From the NCBI RefSeq assembly GCF_008642275.1, contig NZ_CP029189.1:5368501-5432500 (forward strand): DNA of 64,000 nt, read 5' to 3'. A program made the position numbers and the translations under genes. This DNA is from Streptomyces venezuelae. GTDB taxonomy: Bacteria > Actinomycetota > Actinomycetes > Streptomycetales > Streptomycetaceae. This document shows positions 55,257 through 63,116 of this stretch, one piece after another. The notes under the pieces are model-generated. The model worked only from the letters and a program-made list of their open reading frames with translations, did no database searches and was not told the origin of the DNA. Numbering within the stretch: position 1 is the first letter of the stretch; each line of letters begins with the position of its first letter.

Positions 55257-56846
55257 TCAGGAAGCCCAGGGCCAGTCGGCGTCCCGGCCCGCCTCGATCA
55301 GGGACACCATCCGGAAGGCCCCGTCCGTGAGCCCGCCGAAGGCGTGCCGGTTCGCGGAACCGGAGGGCGCGTGCCCCACCCGGTAGCCGGCCAGGTTCCA
55401 GGTGTAGACCGGAACCGCGTCCGGCACCTCGGCCGTCGGATCGCCGCCGAGGCGGTACGAGGCGGCCTGCTCGTCGGTGACGATCAGCACCCGGTCGTGG
55501 CCGTCGTAGTGCTCCTTCACCGCCTTGGCCGTGTAGGTCCCGCCGAGCTGCCCGAACCGGTCCAGCACCTTCAGCACGGACTCGCCGCGCCGGTACGGGA
55601 CCGCCTCGCTGGTCGTGCCGAACTGAACCAGGTCGGCCTGCTCGGCCCGCAGCGCCAGCGCCGCTGCGAAAACGGCCGCGGCGTCCGCCCGGTTGAGCTC
55701 GGAGCGGTCCGACAGCGGCGACCACATCGACCCGGACCGGTCGACGAGGACCAGGGTCCGGCCCGCCAGCGCCGGTACGTTGGCCAGCGAGTGGCCGAGC
55801 GCCTGCTCCAGCGGGTACGACCAGCGCAGCGAGGAGGCGTGCTGATAGGCGGCCAGATAGCGGAAGGGGAACTGCCGGGACCGGGCGACGGCCTCCGGGT
55901 CGCAGATCCTCGCCGCGACCTGAGCGGCCACCGTGTCCGAGACCCCGGCCCGGTCGAAGTTCCGCAGGTTGCGCAGCAGCGCCATCGCACCCATGGACGG
56001 GATGACCGCCTCCCATGCGTCCGAGTCCATCGGCCCCTGCAGCCAACCGGCCAGCGACTCCCAGGTCATGCCCGCCGCAGCGAGCCGCTCGGCGCCGTCC
56101 GGGGCGAGGACCACGGCGCGTCGTTCGGCGACCGGCAGCTCCATCAGAGCCCGGTGGGCGACCAGGGTGCGGTTGCCCGCCGGGACCCGCGCGTCCTGCG
56201 GGTTGTGCCTGCGGTCGAGGGCGTGGCGGAACAGCTCGCCCTGCCAGGGCTTGGCCGGGTCGGGCGAGGCGTGCACGAGGTTGAGGACGTCGCCGAAGCG
56301 GTAGGCCTTGGAGTCGGTGTCGTACTTCAGGAGCGAGGTGGCGGAGTAGAGCCGGCGTACCGCGTCGGCGATTCCGCGCTTGACGGGCTTGGGCACGTTG
56401 CGTCCGTACGTCGCCGTCCAGTAGGCCAGCAACTCACCGGGCTCGTCCGCACGCCGCAGTACGGAGTCGACCACCTGACGGTTCGAAGGCCCTTCGGTGA
56501 CGCCCGCGTCGAGCCGTGCCTTCACGTACTCGGCGGCGCCGACGAGCGAGGCGGTCCGCATGTTCGCCTCCCCGCGGAGCCAGCCCAGCAGACCGGCGGT
56601 CCAGAGGGGATCCCGGGCGGCGAGGGTCCGCACGAGCGCCGCGAACCGGTCGTCACGCTCCTCGCCGCTCTCGTACGCGGTCCGCTGCGTCACGAGGTTG
56701 GCGACGGCGAGCAGGAACAGCTCGGAGCGCGGGTCGCGCAGGTGGCCCGGGCCGCCCTGAGCGGTACGGGCGGGGCCGGTGGAGCGCACCGGCGAAACGG
56801 GCGAGAGAGGCGCCGACTTGGACGCGCGCAGGTTGAAACGAGCCAT
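55257..56846 (-). CDS. Ro60 orthologue (TROVE/VWA protein)
   Basis: The 529-residue protein has the two parts of Ro60. A HEAT-like TROVE ring covers ~30-350 (VANLVTQRTAYESGEERDDRF...ATYGRNVPKPVKRGIADAVRRLY). A VWA domain follows, with the MIDAS motif DRSGSMWSPLSD (Asp369). Ro60 binds Y RNAs on its outer surface and passes structured or misfolded RNA through its ring; in Deinococcus it works with PNPase. ATG 56846 has GGGGGG seven bases upstream. Three candidate Y RNAs lie directly upstream on the same strand. Confidence 0.93.
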   Translation of the reverse strand: MARFNLRASKSAPLSPVSPVRSTGPARTAQGGPGHLRDPRSELFLLAVANLVTQRTAYESGEERDDRFAALVRTLAARDPLWTAGLLGWLRGEANMRTASLVGAAEYVKARLDAGVTEGPSNRQVVDSVLRRADEPGELLAYWTATYGRNVPKPVKRGIADAVRRLYSATSLLKYDTDSKAYRFGDVLNLVHASPDPAKPWQGELFRHALDRRHNPQDARVPAGNRTLVAHRALMELPVAERRAVVLAPDGAERLAAAGMTWESLAGWLQGPMDSDAWEAVIPSMGAMALLRNLRNFDRAGVSDTVAAQVAARICDPEAVARSRQFPFRYLAAYQHASSLRWSYPLEQALGHSLANVPALAGRTLVLVDRSGSMWSPLSDRSELNRADAAAVFAAALALRAEQADLVQFGTTSEAVPYRRGESVLKVLDRFGQLGGTYTAKAVKEHYDGHDRVLIVTDEQAASYRLGGDPTAEVPDAVPVYTWNLAGYRVGHAPSGSANRHAFGGLTDGAFRMVSLIEAGRDADWPWAS

Positions 56847-56853
56847 GAGAATC

Positions 56854-56878
56854 CCCCCGAATTCGATGGAAGCGGGGG
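56854..56878 (-). promoter_or_regulatory. Hairpin covering the ro60 Shine-Dalgarno sequence
   Basis: On the minus strand CCCCCG (56878-56873) can pair with CGGGGG (56859-56854). The second arm is the ribosome-binding site of ro60, and the ATG follows eight bases later. This may limit translation of ro60. Confidence 0.5.
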
Positions 56879-56896
56879 AGGCGTTGCGTGAGGGAT

Positions 56897-57044
56897 GCCC
56901 GAGATCGGGAGTCGGCGGCGGACCATATGCCCGACGAGCTGCCTGACTGCTCCACCGGCCCGTTCCCTCGCGGGTGACGAGCCGGGTGGGATTCGAACCC
57001 ACGACCTCCGGGTCCCGGAAGTAACCGTCGCCTGCGCACCGGGC
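56897..57044 (-). ncRNA. Candidate Y RNA C, with permuted tRNA-like module
   Basis: Read on the minus strand, GCCCG (57044-57040) pairs with CGGGC (56901-56897). Inside lie GGTGCGCAGGCGA near the 5' side and CCCGATCTCGGG near the 3' side, both shared with the other two RNAs. The middle holds a T-arm (GTGGG-TTCGAAT-CCCAC, 57002-56986) and an acceptor strand CCGGCTC. A 17-base closing loop with CCC-GCGA-GGG, the acceptor strand GGGCCGG and a D-arm (GAGC-loop with GG-GCTC, 56952-56936) follow. This is a tRNA read from T-arm to D-arm with its acceptor end closed, as known for YrlA RNAs. Confidence 0.8.
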
Positions 57045-57058
57045 GTCCCCCACGCGTG

Positions 57059-57131
57059 CCTCCCGAGATCAAGGTGGCGGCGGCCTGGGTGTCTTTGCAA
57101 AAGAAGGAGCCGCAGCCCGCGCACCGGGAGG
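57059..57131 (-). ncRNA. Candidate Y RNA B, without tRNA-like module
   Basis: CCTCCCG (57131-57125) pairs with CGGGAGG (57065-57059). The 5' side carries CCCGGTGCGCGGGC and the 3' side TTGATCTCGGG, the same two elements as in RNAs A and C. The ~40 bases between them contain no T-arm or D-arm. It fits a short, Ro60-binding-only Y RNA of about 75-90 nt. Evidence is the shared elements, the compensating outer stem and the tandem position. Confidence 0.65.
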
Positions 57132-57145
57132 TGCGTGACATGGGT

Positions 57146-57266
57146 GTCCAGAGATCGGAGCCGACGCAACCATGCGGTGCTCTACCAGCTGAGCTACACC
57201 GGCCGGAGCCGGCGGCGGGATTCGAACCCGCGGCAGTCGAAGTAGGTCTCGCCTTCGCACCTGGAC
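57146..57266 (-). ncRNA. Candidate Y RNA A, with permuted tRNA-like module
   Basis: GTCCAG (57266-57261) pairs with CTGGAC (57151-57146). The 5' side has GGTGCGAAGGCGAG, close to GGUCCGAAGG of vertebrate Y RNAs, and the 3' side CTCCGATCTCTGG. In the middle the order is a T-arm (GCGGG-TTCGAAT-CCCGC, 57231-57215), acceptor strand CGCCGGC and a UCCG tetraloop. Acceptor strand GCCGGTG, then TA, then a D-arm (GCTC-AGCTGGTA-GAGC, 57194-57179) complete it. All seven acceptor pairs form, one as G-U. No anticodon arm exists, so this is not a tRNA gene. Confidence 0.85.
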
Positions 57267-57279
57267 GCTGATCACGTTA

Positions 57280-57299
57280 GGCGGCCCGTCCGGGCCGCC
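57280..57299 (-). terminator. Hairpin between the NADAR gene and the Y RNAs
   Basis: GGCGGCCCG (57280-57288) and CGGGCCGCC (57291-57299) form a perfect 9-bp stem with a 2-base turn, just after the NADAR stop on the minus strand. It is a likely terminator or processing site. Confidence 0.65.
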
Positions 57300-57308
57300 G
57301 CCACGCAT

Positions 57309-57875
57309 TTACGCCGGACCCGCGCCGTCCGCCTCGCGCAGCCGCTCGCGGGCCTCCATCAGGGCGAAGCCCAGCAGGTTCAGCCCCCGCCAGCGCGCCG
57401 GGTCCAGGGCGCGCTCGTCGTCGGCCGCCAGCCCGATGCCCCAGATCCGGTCCATCGGGCTCGCCTCCACCAGCACCCGGCTCCCGGTGCCCAGCAGGTA
57501 CCCGCGCAGCGCCGGGTCGGAGCCGAACTTGTGCACGCTGCCCTCCACCACCAGGGCGAAGCGCTCCCGCACCCATATCGCGTCGTCGAAGCCGCGCACG
57601 AGCCGCCCGACCTTCTTCGCCTCCGCCGGGCTCTTCGCCTCCACGGCGGCCCGCTCCGCTTCGGCGTCGCCGAAGAGCCGGGCCTTGCCGGCCATCATCC
57701 AGTGTTCCGCGGTCGCATAACGGACGTCACCGACAGTGAAGGAAGCGGGCCACCACTGGCTCAGGCAGCTCGGACCGAGCCTTCCGTCCGGCTGCGGGCG
57801 GTGCCCCCAGAACGGCAGGTACTTCACCCGTTCACCGCGGCTGACCTGCTTGATCAGTTCGTCCATCATCTCCAT
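57309..57875 (-). CDS. NADAR-domain protein (YbiA-like)
   Basis: The 188-residue protein has the NADAR pattern: LPFWGHRPQPDG, LSQWWPASFTVGDVRYATAEHWMMAGKARLFGD, and the C-terminal EASPMDRIWGIGL and WRGLNLLGFALMEARERL. Members act on N-glycosidic bonds: some split riboflavin intermediates, others remove ADP-ribose from guanine in nucleic acids. ATG 57875 is chosen; a -10-like CAGACT lies seven bases upstream. It is on the same strand and immediately upstream of the Y RNA array and ro60. Confidence 0.88.
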   Translation of the reverse strand: MEMMDELIKQVSRGERVKYLPFWGHRPQPDGRLGPSCLSQWWPASFTVGDVRYATAEHWMMAGKARLFGDAEAERAAVEAKSPAEAKKVGRLVRGFDDAIWVRERFALVVEGSVHKFGSDPALRGYLLGTGSRVLVEASPMDRIWGIGLAADDERALDPARWRGLNLLGFALMEARERLREADGAGPA

Positions 57876-58023
57876 GCACGCGAGTCTGGCAGTCGCCACT
57901 GACACTTCGTACGGGATTTTCGGTGTGCCTCGACACATGGTCGACCGATTCCGTCGCGTAATCAAAAGGCAACAACGGAATCACTTGGCCGAGGGCATCA
58001 CCTCTGCCAGGATCGGCACTCAA

Positions 58024-58041
58024 TTCGAGCTGTAGCTCGAA
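58024..58041. promoter_or_regulatory. Palindrome upstream of the second aldehyde dehydrogenase
   Basis: TTCGAGCT-GT-AGCTCGAA is a perfect 8-bp inverted repeat 28 bases before the ATG at 58070. A direct repeat GA(G/A)CTGTAGCT occurs at 58027 and 58039. It is a candidate operator for the polyamine genes that follow. Confidence 0.55.
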
Positions 58042-58069
58042 CTGTAGCTACGGAGAGCGTGAGAGCGTT

Positions 58070-59587
58070 ATGGGCAACCGCTTCCAGGTCAAAGACCGCT
58101 TCGCGGACGGCGCGCAGTACATCGACGGGCAACTGAGGTCCGGCACCTCCGGACGGTCACACACGGTGGTCGATCCGGCCACCGGAGACGAGGTCCTCAC
58201 CTACGAGCTCGCGAGCACCGCGGACGTGGACGAGGCCGTCGCCGCCGCCAAGCGTGCCTTCCCCGGCTGGTCCGGCGCCACCCCCGGCGAGCGTTCGGAC
58301 GCCCTGCACCGGCTGGCGGCCGTCCTGGCCGAGCAGGCGGAGGACTTCGCGTACGCCGAGTCCCTCCAGTGCGGCAAGCCGATCAAGCTGTCCACGGAGT
58401 TCGACGTACCGGGGACCATCGACAACACCGCCTTCTTCGCGGGCGCGGCCCGGCACCTCCAAGGGCAGGCGGCCGCCGAGTACTCGGGCGACCACACCTC
58501 GTACGTACGCCGTGAGGCCATCGGGGTCGTCGGCTCGATCGCGCCCTGGAACTACCCGCTCCAGATGGCCGCCTGGAAGATCCTCCCGGCGATCGCCGCG
58601 GGCAACACCATCGTCCTCAAGCCCGCCGAGCTCACCCCGCTGACCTCCCTGATGTTCGCGCAGGCGGCCAAGGACGCGGGCCTGCCCGACGGCGTGATCA
58701 ACATCGTCACCGGCGCCGGCCGCGAAGCCGGAGAGCACCTGGTGGGCCACCCCGACGTGGTGATGACCTCCTTCACCGGTTCGACCGCCGTCGGCAAGCG
58801 GGTCGCCGAGATCGCCACCGCCACCGTCAAGCGGCTCCACCTGGAGCTCGGCGGCAAGGCCCCCTTCCTGGTCTTCGACGACGCCGATCTGGAGGCCGCG
58901 GCCCACGGCGCCGTCGCCGCCTCCCTCATCAACACCGGCCAGGACTGCACGGCCGCCACCCGCGCCTACGTCCAGCGCCCCCTGCACGACGCCTTCGTCT
59001 CCCGGGTGGCCGAGCTGATGGAGGGCGTCCGCCTCGGCGACCCCTTCGCGCCCACGACCGACCTGGGCCCCCTGGTCTCGCACGCCCAGCGCGACCGGGT
59101 CGCCGCCTTCGTCGAGCGCGCCCGCGCGTACGCCAGCGTCGTCACCGGCGGCGAGACCCCGGCCGGGGACCTGGCCGGGGGCGCGTACTACCGGCCCACC
59201 CTCATCACCGGCGCCGCCCAGGACAGCGAGGTGGTCCAGTCCGAGATCTTCGGCCCGGTCCTCGTCGTCCTGCCCTTCGACACCGACGACGAGGGCCTCG
59301 CGCTGGCCAACGACACCCCGTACGGACTCGCGGCCTCCGCCTGGAGCCGTGACCTCTACCGGGCGAACCGGGCCACCCGCGAGATCAAGGCGGGCTGCGT
59401 CTGGATCAACGACCACATTCCGATCATCAGCGAGATGCCCCACGGGGGCTACAAGGCCAGCGGCTTCGGAAAGGACATGTCGACCTACTCCTTCGAGGAG
59501 TACACGCAGGTCAAGCACGTGATGTACGACAACACGGCGGTAGCCGAGAAGGACTGGCACCGCACGATCTTCGGGGACCGTCCGTAA
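58070..59587 (+). CDS. Aldehyde dehydrogenase (gamma-aminobutyraldehyde type), second copy
   Basis: The 505-residue enzyme has APWNYPLQMAAWK, LHLELGGKAPFLVFDDADL and the catalytic Cys in GQDCTAATR. It is a paralogue of the gene at 49344, with a longer N-terminus. Its place directly before potD-potA-potB-potC suggests oxidation of aminoaldehydes derived from imported polyamines. GGAGAGCG lies upstream of the ATG. An operator-like palindrome precedes it. Confidence 0.9.
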   Translation: MGNRFQVKDRFADGAQYIDGQLRSGTSGRSHTVVDPATGDEVLTYELASTADVDEAVAAAKRAFPGWSGATPGERSDALHRLAAVLAEQAEDFAYAESLQCGKPIKLSTEFDVPGTIDNTAFFAGAARHLQGQAAAEYSGDHTSYVRREAIGVVGSIAPWNYPLQMAAWKILPAIAAGNTIVLKPAELTPLTSLMFAQAAKDAGLPDGVINIVTGAGREAGEHLVGHPDVVMTSFTGSTAVGKRVAEIATATVKRLHLELGGKAPFLVFDDADLEAAAHGAVAASLINTGQDCTAATRAYVQRPLHDAFVSRVAELMEGVRLGDPFAPTTDLGPLVSHAQRDRVAAFVERARAYASVVTGGETPAGDLAGGAYYRPTLITGAAQDSEVVQSEIFGPVLVVLPFDTDDEGLALANDTPYGLAASAWSRDLYRANRATREIKAGCVWINDHIPIISEMPHGGYKASGFGKDMSTYSFEEYTQVKHVMYDNTAVAEKDWHRTIFGDRP

Positions 59588-59656
59588 CCATCCGCGGCCG
59601 ACGCCGCGTGGGCCCACCGCCTGACCAGCGGTACACCTCCCGAAAGGGCACAGCGC

Positions 59657-60907
59657 ATGGAGCAGTTCGAGCCCGACCGCCTCTCGGCGGCGCAACTCGC
59701 CGCGATGCGGCGCAGCCTTGACAGCGGGCGCGGCGCCCTCACCCGCCGCTCGCTGCTGCGCGCCTCCGGAGTCGGAGCGCTCACCCTGGGAGGGCTGTCC
59801 GCCCTCGCCGGGTGCGGGATCCCGCCCGCCAAACGCGAGGGCGACGCGGCAGTGGCCTCCGACGACCACTCGGACCGGGAGAAGGAGATCAACTTCTCCA
59901 ACTGGACCGAGTACATGGACACCAGCGAGGACGAGAAGAGCCGTCCCACGCTGGAGGAGTTCACCAAGCGGACCGGCATCAAGGTCAAGTACACCGAGGA
60001 CATCAACGACAACGTCGAGTTCTTCGGCAAGATCCGCCCCCAGCTCGCGGCCGGCCAGGACACCGGCCGCGACCTGATCGTGGTCACCGACTGGCTCGCC
60101 GCCCGCATCATCCGCCTCGGCTGGGCGCAGAAGCTGGACCCCGCGCACCTCCCGCACGCCTACGCCAACCTGATCCCGCAGTTCCGCACCCCCGACTGGG
60201 ACCCGGGGCGGTCCTACAGCTACCCCTGGACCGGCATCGACACCGTCATCGCCTACAACGAGAAGGCGACCGGCGGCAAGAAGGTCGACTCCGTCACCCA
60301 GCTGCTCGACGACCCCTCCCTCAAGGGCCGCGTCGGCTTCCTCACCGAGATGCGCGACAGCGTCGGCATGACCCTGCTCGACCAGGGCAAGGACCCGGCC
60401 ACCTTCACCACCGCCGACTTCGACGAGGCCATCGGCCGGCTCCAGAAGGGCGTGGACAAGAACCAGATCCGCCGCTTCACCGGCAACGACTACACCTCGG
60501 ACCTCGACAAGGGCGACATCGCCGCCTGCCTCGCGTGGGCCGGTGACGTCATCCAGCTCCAGGCCGGCAACCCGGACATCAAGTACGCCATCCCCGCCCC
60601 CGGCTACATCACCTCCAGCGACAACCTGCTGGTCCCCGCGAAGGCCCGGCACAAGGCCAACGCGGAGAAGCTCATCGACTTCTACTACGAGCCCGAGATC
60701 GCCGCACAGCTGGCCGCGTACATCAGCTACGTCTGCCCGGTCGAGGGCGTCAAGGACGAGCTGGCCAAGATCGACCCGGCGCTCGCGGACAACCCCCTGA
60801 TCGTCCCGGACAAGGCGATGGCCGCCAAGGCCCACGCCTTCCGCTCGCTCACCAGCGAGGAAGAGACGGCGTACGAGGAGAAGTTCGCCAAGCTCATCGG
60901 CGCCTGA
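59657..60907 (+). CDS. potD: Polyamine ABC transporter substrate-binding protein, copy 2
   Basis: The 416-residue PotD-type lipoprotein has a Tat-type signal (TRRSLLRASGVGALTLGG) and lipobox LAGC. The mature domain includes INFSNWTEYMD, DLIVVTDWLAARI and RFTGNDYTSDLDKGD. It heads the transporter genes and should bind putrescine or spermidine outside the membrane. It is clearly related to copy 1, but more basic in its N-terminal region. Confidence 0.92.
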   Translation: MEQFEPDRLSAAQLAAMRRSLDSGRGALTRRSLLRASGVGALTLGGLSALAGCGIPPAKREGDAAVASDDHSDREKEINFSNWTEYMDTSEDEKSRPTLEEFTKRTGIKVKYTEDINDNVEFFGKIRPQLAAGQDTGRDLIVVTDWLAARIIRLGWAQKLDPAHLPHAYANLIPQFRTPDWDPGRSYSYPWTGIDTVIAYNEKATGGKKVDSVTQLLDDPSLKGRVGFLTEMRDSVGMTLLDQGKDPATFTTADFDEAIGRLQKGVDKNQIRRFTGNDYTSDLDKGDIAACLAWAGDVIQLQAGNPDIKYAIPAPGYITSSDNLLVPAKARHKANAEKLIDFYYEPEIAAQLAAYISYVCPVEGVKDELAKIDPALADNPLIVPDKAMAAKAHAFRSLTSEEETAYEEKFAKLIGA

Positions 60908-61041
60908 CGCACGCCCCGCGGCGGGCCGGCCCCGCCGCACCGCGGCGCCGGCCGCCGGACCCCTCCGGCGGCGGTCCGGCCCGCTCCGCCCAGCTCCGCC
61001 GAGCCTTCGACCCCTTGACCCACCCAACCCCGGGACCATCC

Positions 61042-62190
61042 ATGACTGACAAGACCGCGGGCGGCGACGTCCGCCTCTCCGGGATCAGCAAGCACTACGG
61101 GACCTTCACCGCCGTGCACCCGCTGGACCTCACCATCCCCCAGGGCTCCTTCTTCGCGCTGCTCGGCGCCTCCGGCTGCGGGAAGACCACCACCCTGCGC
61201 ATGATCGCCGGCCTGGAGGAGCCCTCCACCGGCACGGTGCACCTCGGCGACCGGGAAGTCACCGACCTGCAGCCGTACAAGCGCCCGGTCAACACGGTCT
61301 TCCAGAGCTACGCGCTCTTCCCGCACCTGAGCATCTTCGAGAACGTCGCCTTCGGGCTGCGCCGCCGCGGCATCAAGTCGGTCAAGAAGCAGGTCGACGA
61401 CATGCTGGAGCTGGTCCAGCTCGGCCAGTTCGCCCAGCGCAAGCCGCACCAGCTCTCCGGCGGCCAGCAGCAGCGCGTCGCCGTCGCCCGCGCCCTGATC
61501 AACCACCCCCAGGTACTCCTCCTCGACGAGCCGCTCGGCGCCCTCGACCTCAAGCTGCGCCGCCAGATGCAGCTGGAGCTCAAGCGGATCCAGACCGAGG
61601 TCGGCATCACCTTCGTCCACGTCACGCACGACCAGGAGGAGGCCATGACCATGGCCGACACGGTCGCGGTGATGAACGGCGGCCGCGTCGAGCAGCTGGG
61701 CGCCCCCGCCGAGCTGTACGAGAACCCGGGCACCACCTTCGTGGCCAACTTCCTCGGCACCTCGAACCTCATCGAGGCGTCGGTGGACTCCACCGGCTCC
61801 GAGGTCGTCGTCTCCGCCTCGGGTACGAAGCTCCGGCTGCCCGCGGCCCGATGTTCGACCACCCCCCGCGCCGGCGGAAAGCTCCTGGTCGGCGTGCGCC
61901 CGGAGAAGGTGTCCCTGGTCCCGGCCGAGGAGGAGGACACCATCGCGGCCGGCCGCAACAAGATCACCGGCCGGATAGCCGCCTCCTCCTTCATCGGAGT
62001 CTCCACCCAGTTCGTCATAGACAGCCCCGTCTGCCCCGAGCTGGAGGTCTACGTCCAGAACATCGAGCGCGACGGCCGCCTGGTCCCCGGCGCCGAGGTG
62101 GTCCTGCACTGGAACCCGGAGCACACCTTCGGCCTCGACGCGGCCCAGGACATCGACGCGGGCATCGAGACGGTGGAGGAGAGCGCATGA
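61042..62190 (+). CDS. potA: Polyamine ABC transporter ATP-binding protein
   Basis: The 382-residue ATPase has Walker [11 protein letters not shown]-loop FQSYALFPH, signature [15 protein letters not shown], Walker [13 protein letters not shown]-loop VTHDQEE and a C-terminal TOBE domain. ATG 61042 gives [20 protein letters not shown]. An in-frame TTG at 61015 is less likely. It is coupled to potB by ATGA. Confidence 0.93.
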   Translation: MTDKTAGGDVRLSGISKHYGTFTAVHPLDLTIPQGSFFALLGASGCGKTTTLRMIAGLEEPSTGTVHLGDREVTDLQPYKRPVNTVFQSYALFPHLSIFENVAFGLRRRGIKSVKKQVDDMLELVQLGQFAQRKPHQLSGGQQQRVAVARALINHPQVLLLDEPLGALDLKLRRQMQLELKRIQTEVGITFVHVTHDQEEAMTMADTVAVMNGGRVEQLGAPAELYENPGTTFVANFLGTSNLIEASVDSTGSEVVVSASGTKLRLPAARCSTTPRAGGKLLVGVRPEKVSLVPAEEEDTIAAGRNKITGRIAASSFIGVSTQFVIDSPVCPELEVYVQNIERDGRLVPGAEVVLHWNPEHTFGLDAAQDIDAGIETVEESA

Positions 62191-63116
62191 CGACCACCGC
62201 GGCGCCGCCCCAGGCGCCCGCCTCCACCGAACCCCCGGTGCACAGGGCGTCCCTGCGCAAGCGGCTGGTCCCGTACTGGCTGCTGCTCCCCGGCATCCTG
62301 TGGCTGCTGGTGTTCTTCGTACTGCCGATGGTCTACCAGGCCTCCACCTCCGTGCAGACCGGCTCCCTCGAAGAGGGCTTCCAGGTCACCTGGCACTTCG
62401 GGACCTACTGGGACGCCTTCACCGAGTACTACCCGCAGTTCCTGCGCTCCCTGCTCTACGCGGGCACCGCGACCGCGCTGTGCCTGCTGCTCGGGTACCC
62501 GCTGGCCTACCTGATCGCCTTCAAGGCCGGCCGCTGGCGCAACCTGCTCCTCGTCCTGGTCATCGCCCCGTTCTTCACCAGCTTCCTGATCCGCACGCTG
62601 GCCTGGAAGACGATCCTGGCCGACGGCGGCCCGGTGGTGGGCGTCCTCAACAGCGTCGGCTTCCTCGACGTCACCAGCTGGCTCGGGATGACCGAGGGGG
62701 ACCGGGTGCTGGCCACGCCGCTCGCGGTGGTCTGCGGTCTGACGTACAACTTCCTCCCGTTCATGATCCTGCCGCTGTACTCCTCCCTGGAGCGCATCGA
62801 CACCCGCCTCCACGAGGCGGCCGGGGACCTGTACGCCCGCCCCGCCACCGTCTTCCGGAAGGTGACCTTCCCGCTCTCGATGCCGGGCGTGGTCTCCGGG
62901 ACCCTGCTCACCTTCATCCCGGCGAGCGGCGACTACGTGAACGCCGAGCTGCTCGGCTCCACGGACACCCGGATGATCGGCAACGTCATCCAGTCGCAGT
63001 ACCTGCGGATCCTCGACTACCCGACGGCGGCCGCGCTGTCCTTCATTCTCATGGCCATCGTGCTGATCATGGTGACCATCTACATCCGCCGAGCGGGGAC
63101 GGAGGACCTGGTCTGA
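62187..63116 (+). CDS. potB: Polyamine ABC transporter permease PotB
   Basis: The 309-residue membrane protein has six helices and the EAA coupling motif HEAAGDLYARPATVFRKVTF. The N-terminal ~25 residues are Pro-rich and cytoplasmic. It forms the channel with PotC. Starts and stops overlap the neighbours at both ends, showing a tight operon. Confidence 0.92.
   Translation: MTTTAAPPQAPASTEPPVHRASLRKRLVPYWLLLPGILWLLVFFVLPMVYQASTSVQTGSLEEGFQVTWHFGTYWDAFTEYYPQFLRSLLYAGTATALCLLLGYPLAYLIAFKAGRWRNLLLVLVIAPFFTSFLIRTLAWKTILADGGPVVGVLNSVGFLDVTSWLGMTEGDRVLATPLAVVCGLTYNFLPFMILPLYSSLERIDTRLHEAAGDLYARPATVFRKVTFPLSMPGVVSGTLLTFIPASGDYVNAELLGSTDTRMIGNVIQSQYLRILDYPTAAALSFILMAIVLIMVTIYIRRAGTEDLV

Noticed and set aside
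56985..57205. One or two tRNA genes suggested by D-arm- and TTCGAAT-like sequences on the minus strand
   Set aside because: The D-arm at 57194-57179 has no T-arm within normal distance downstream, there is no anticodon arm, and the T-arm that pairs properly with its acceptor lies upstream. The permuted Y RNA reading explains all parts.
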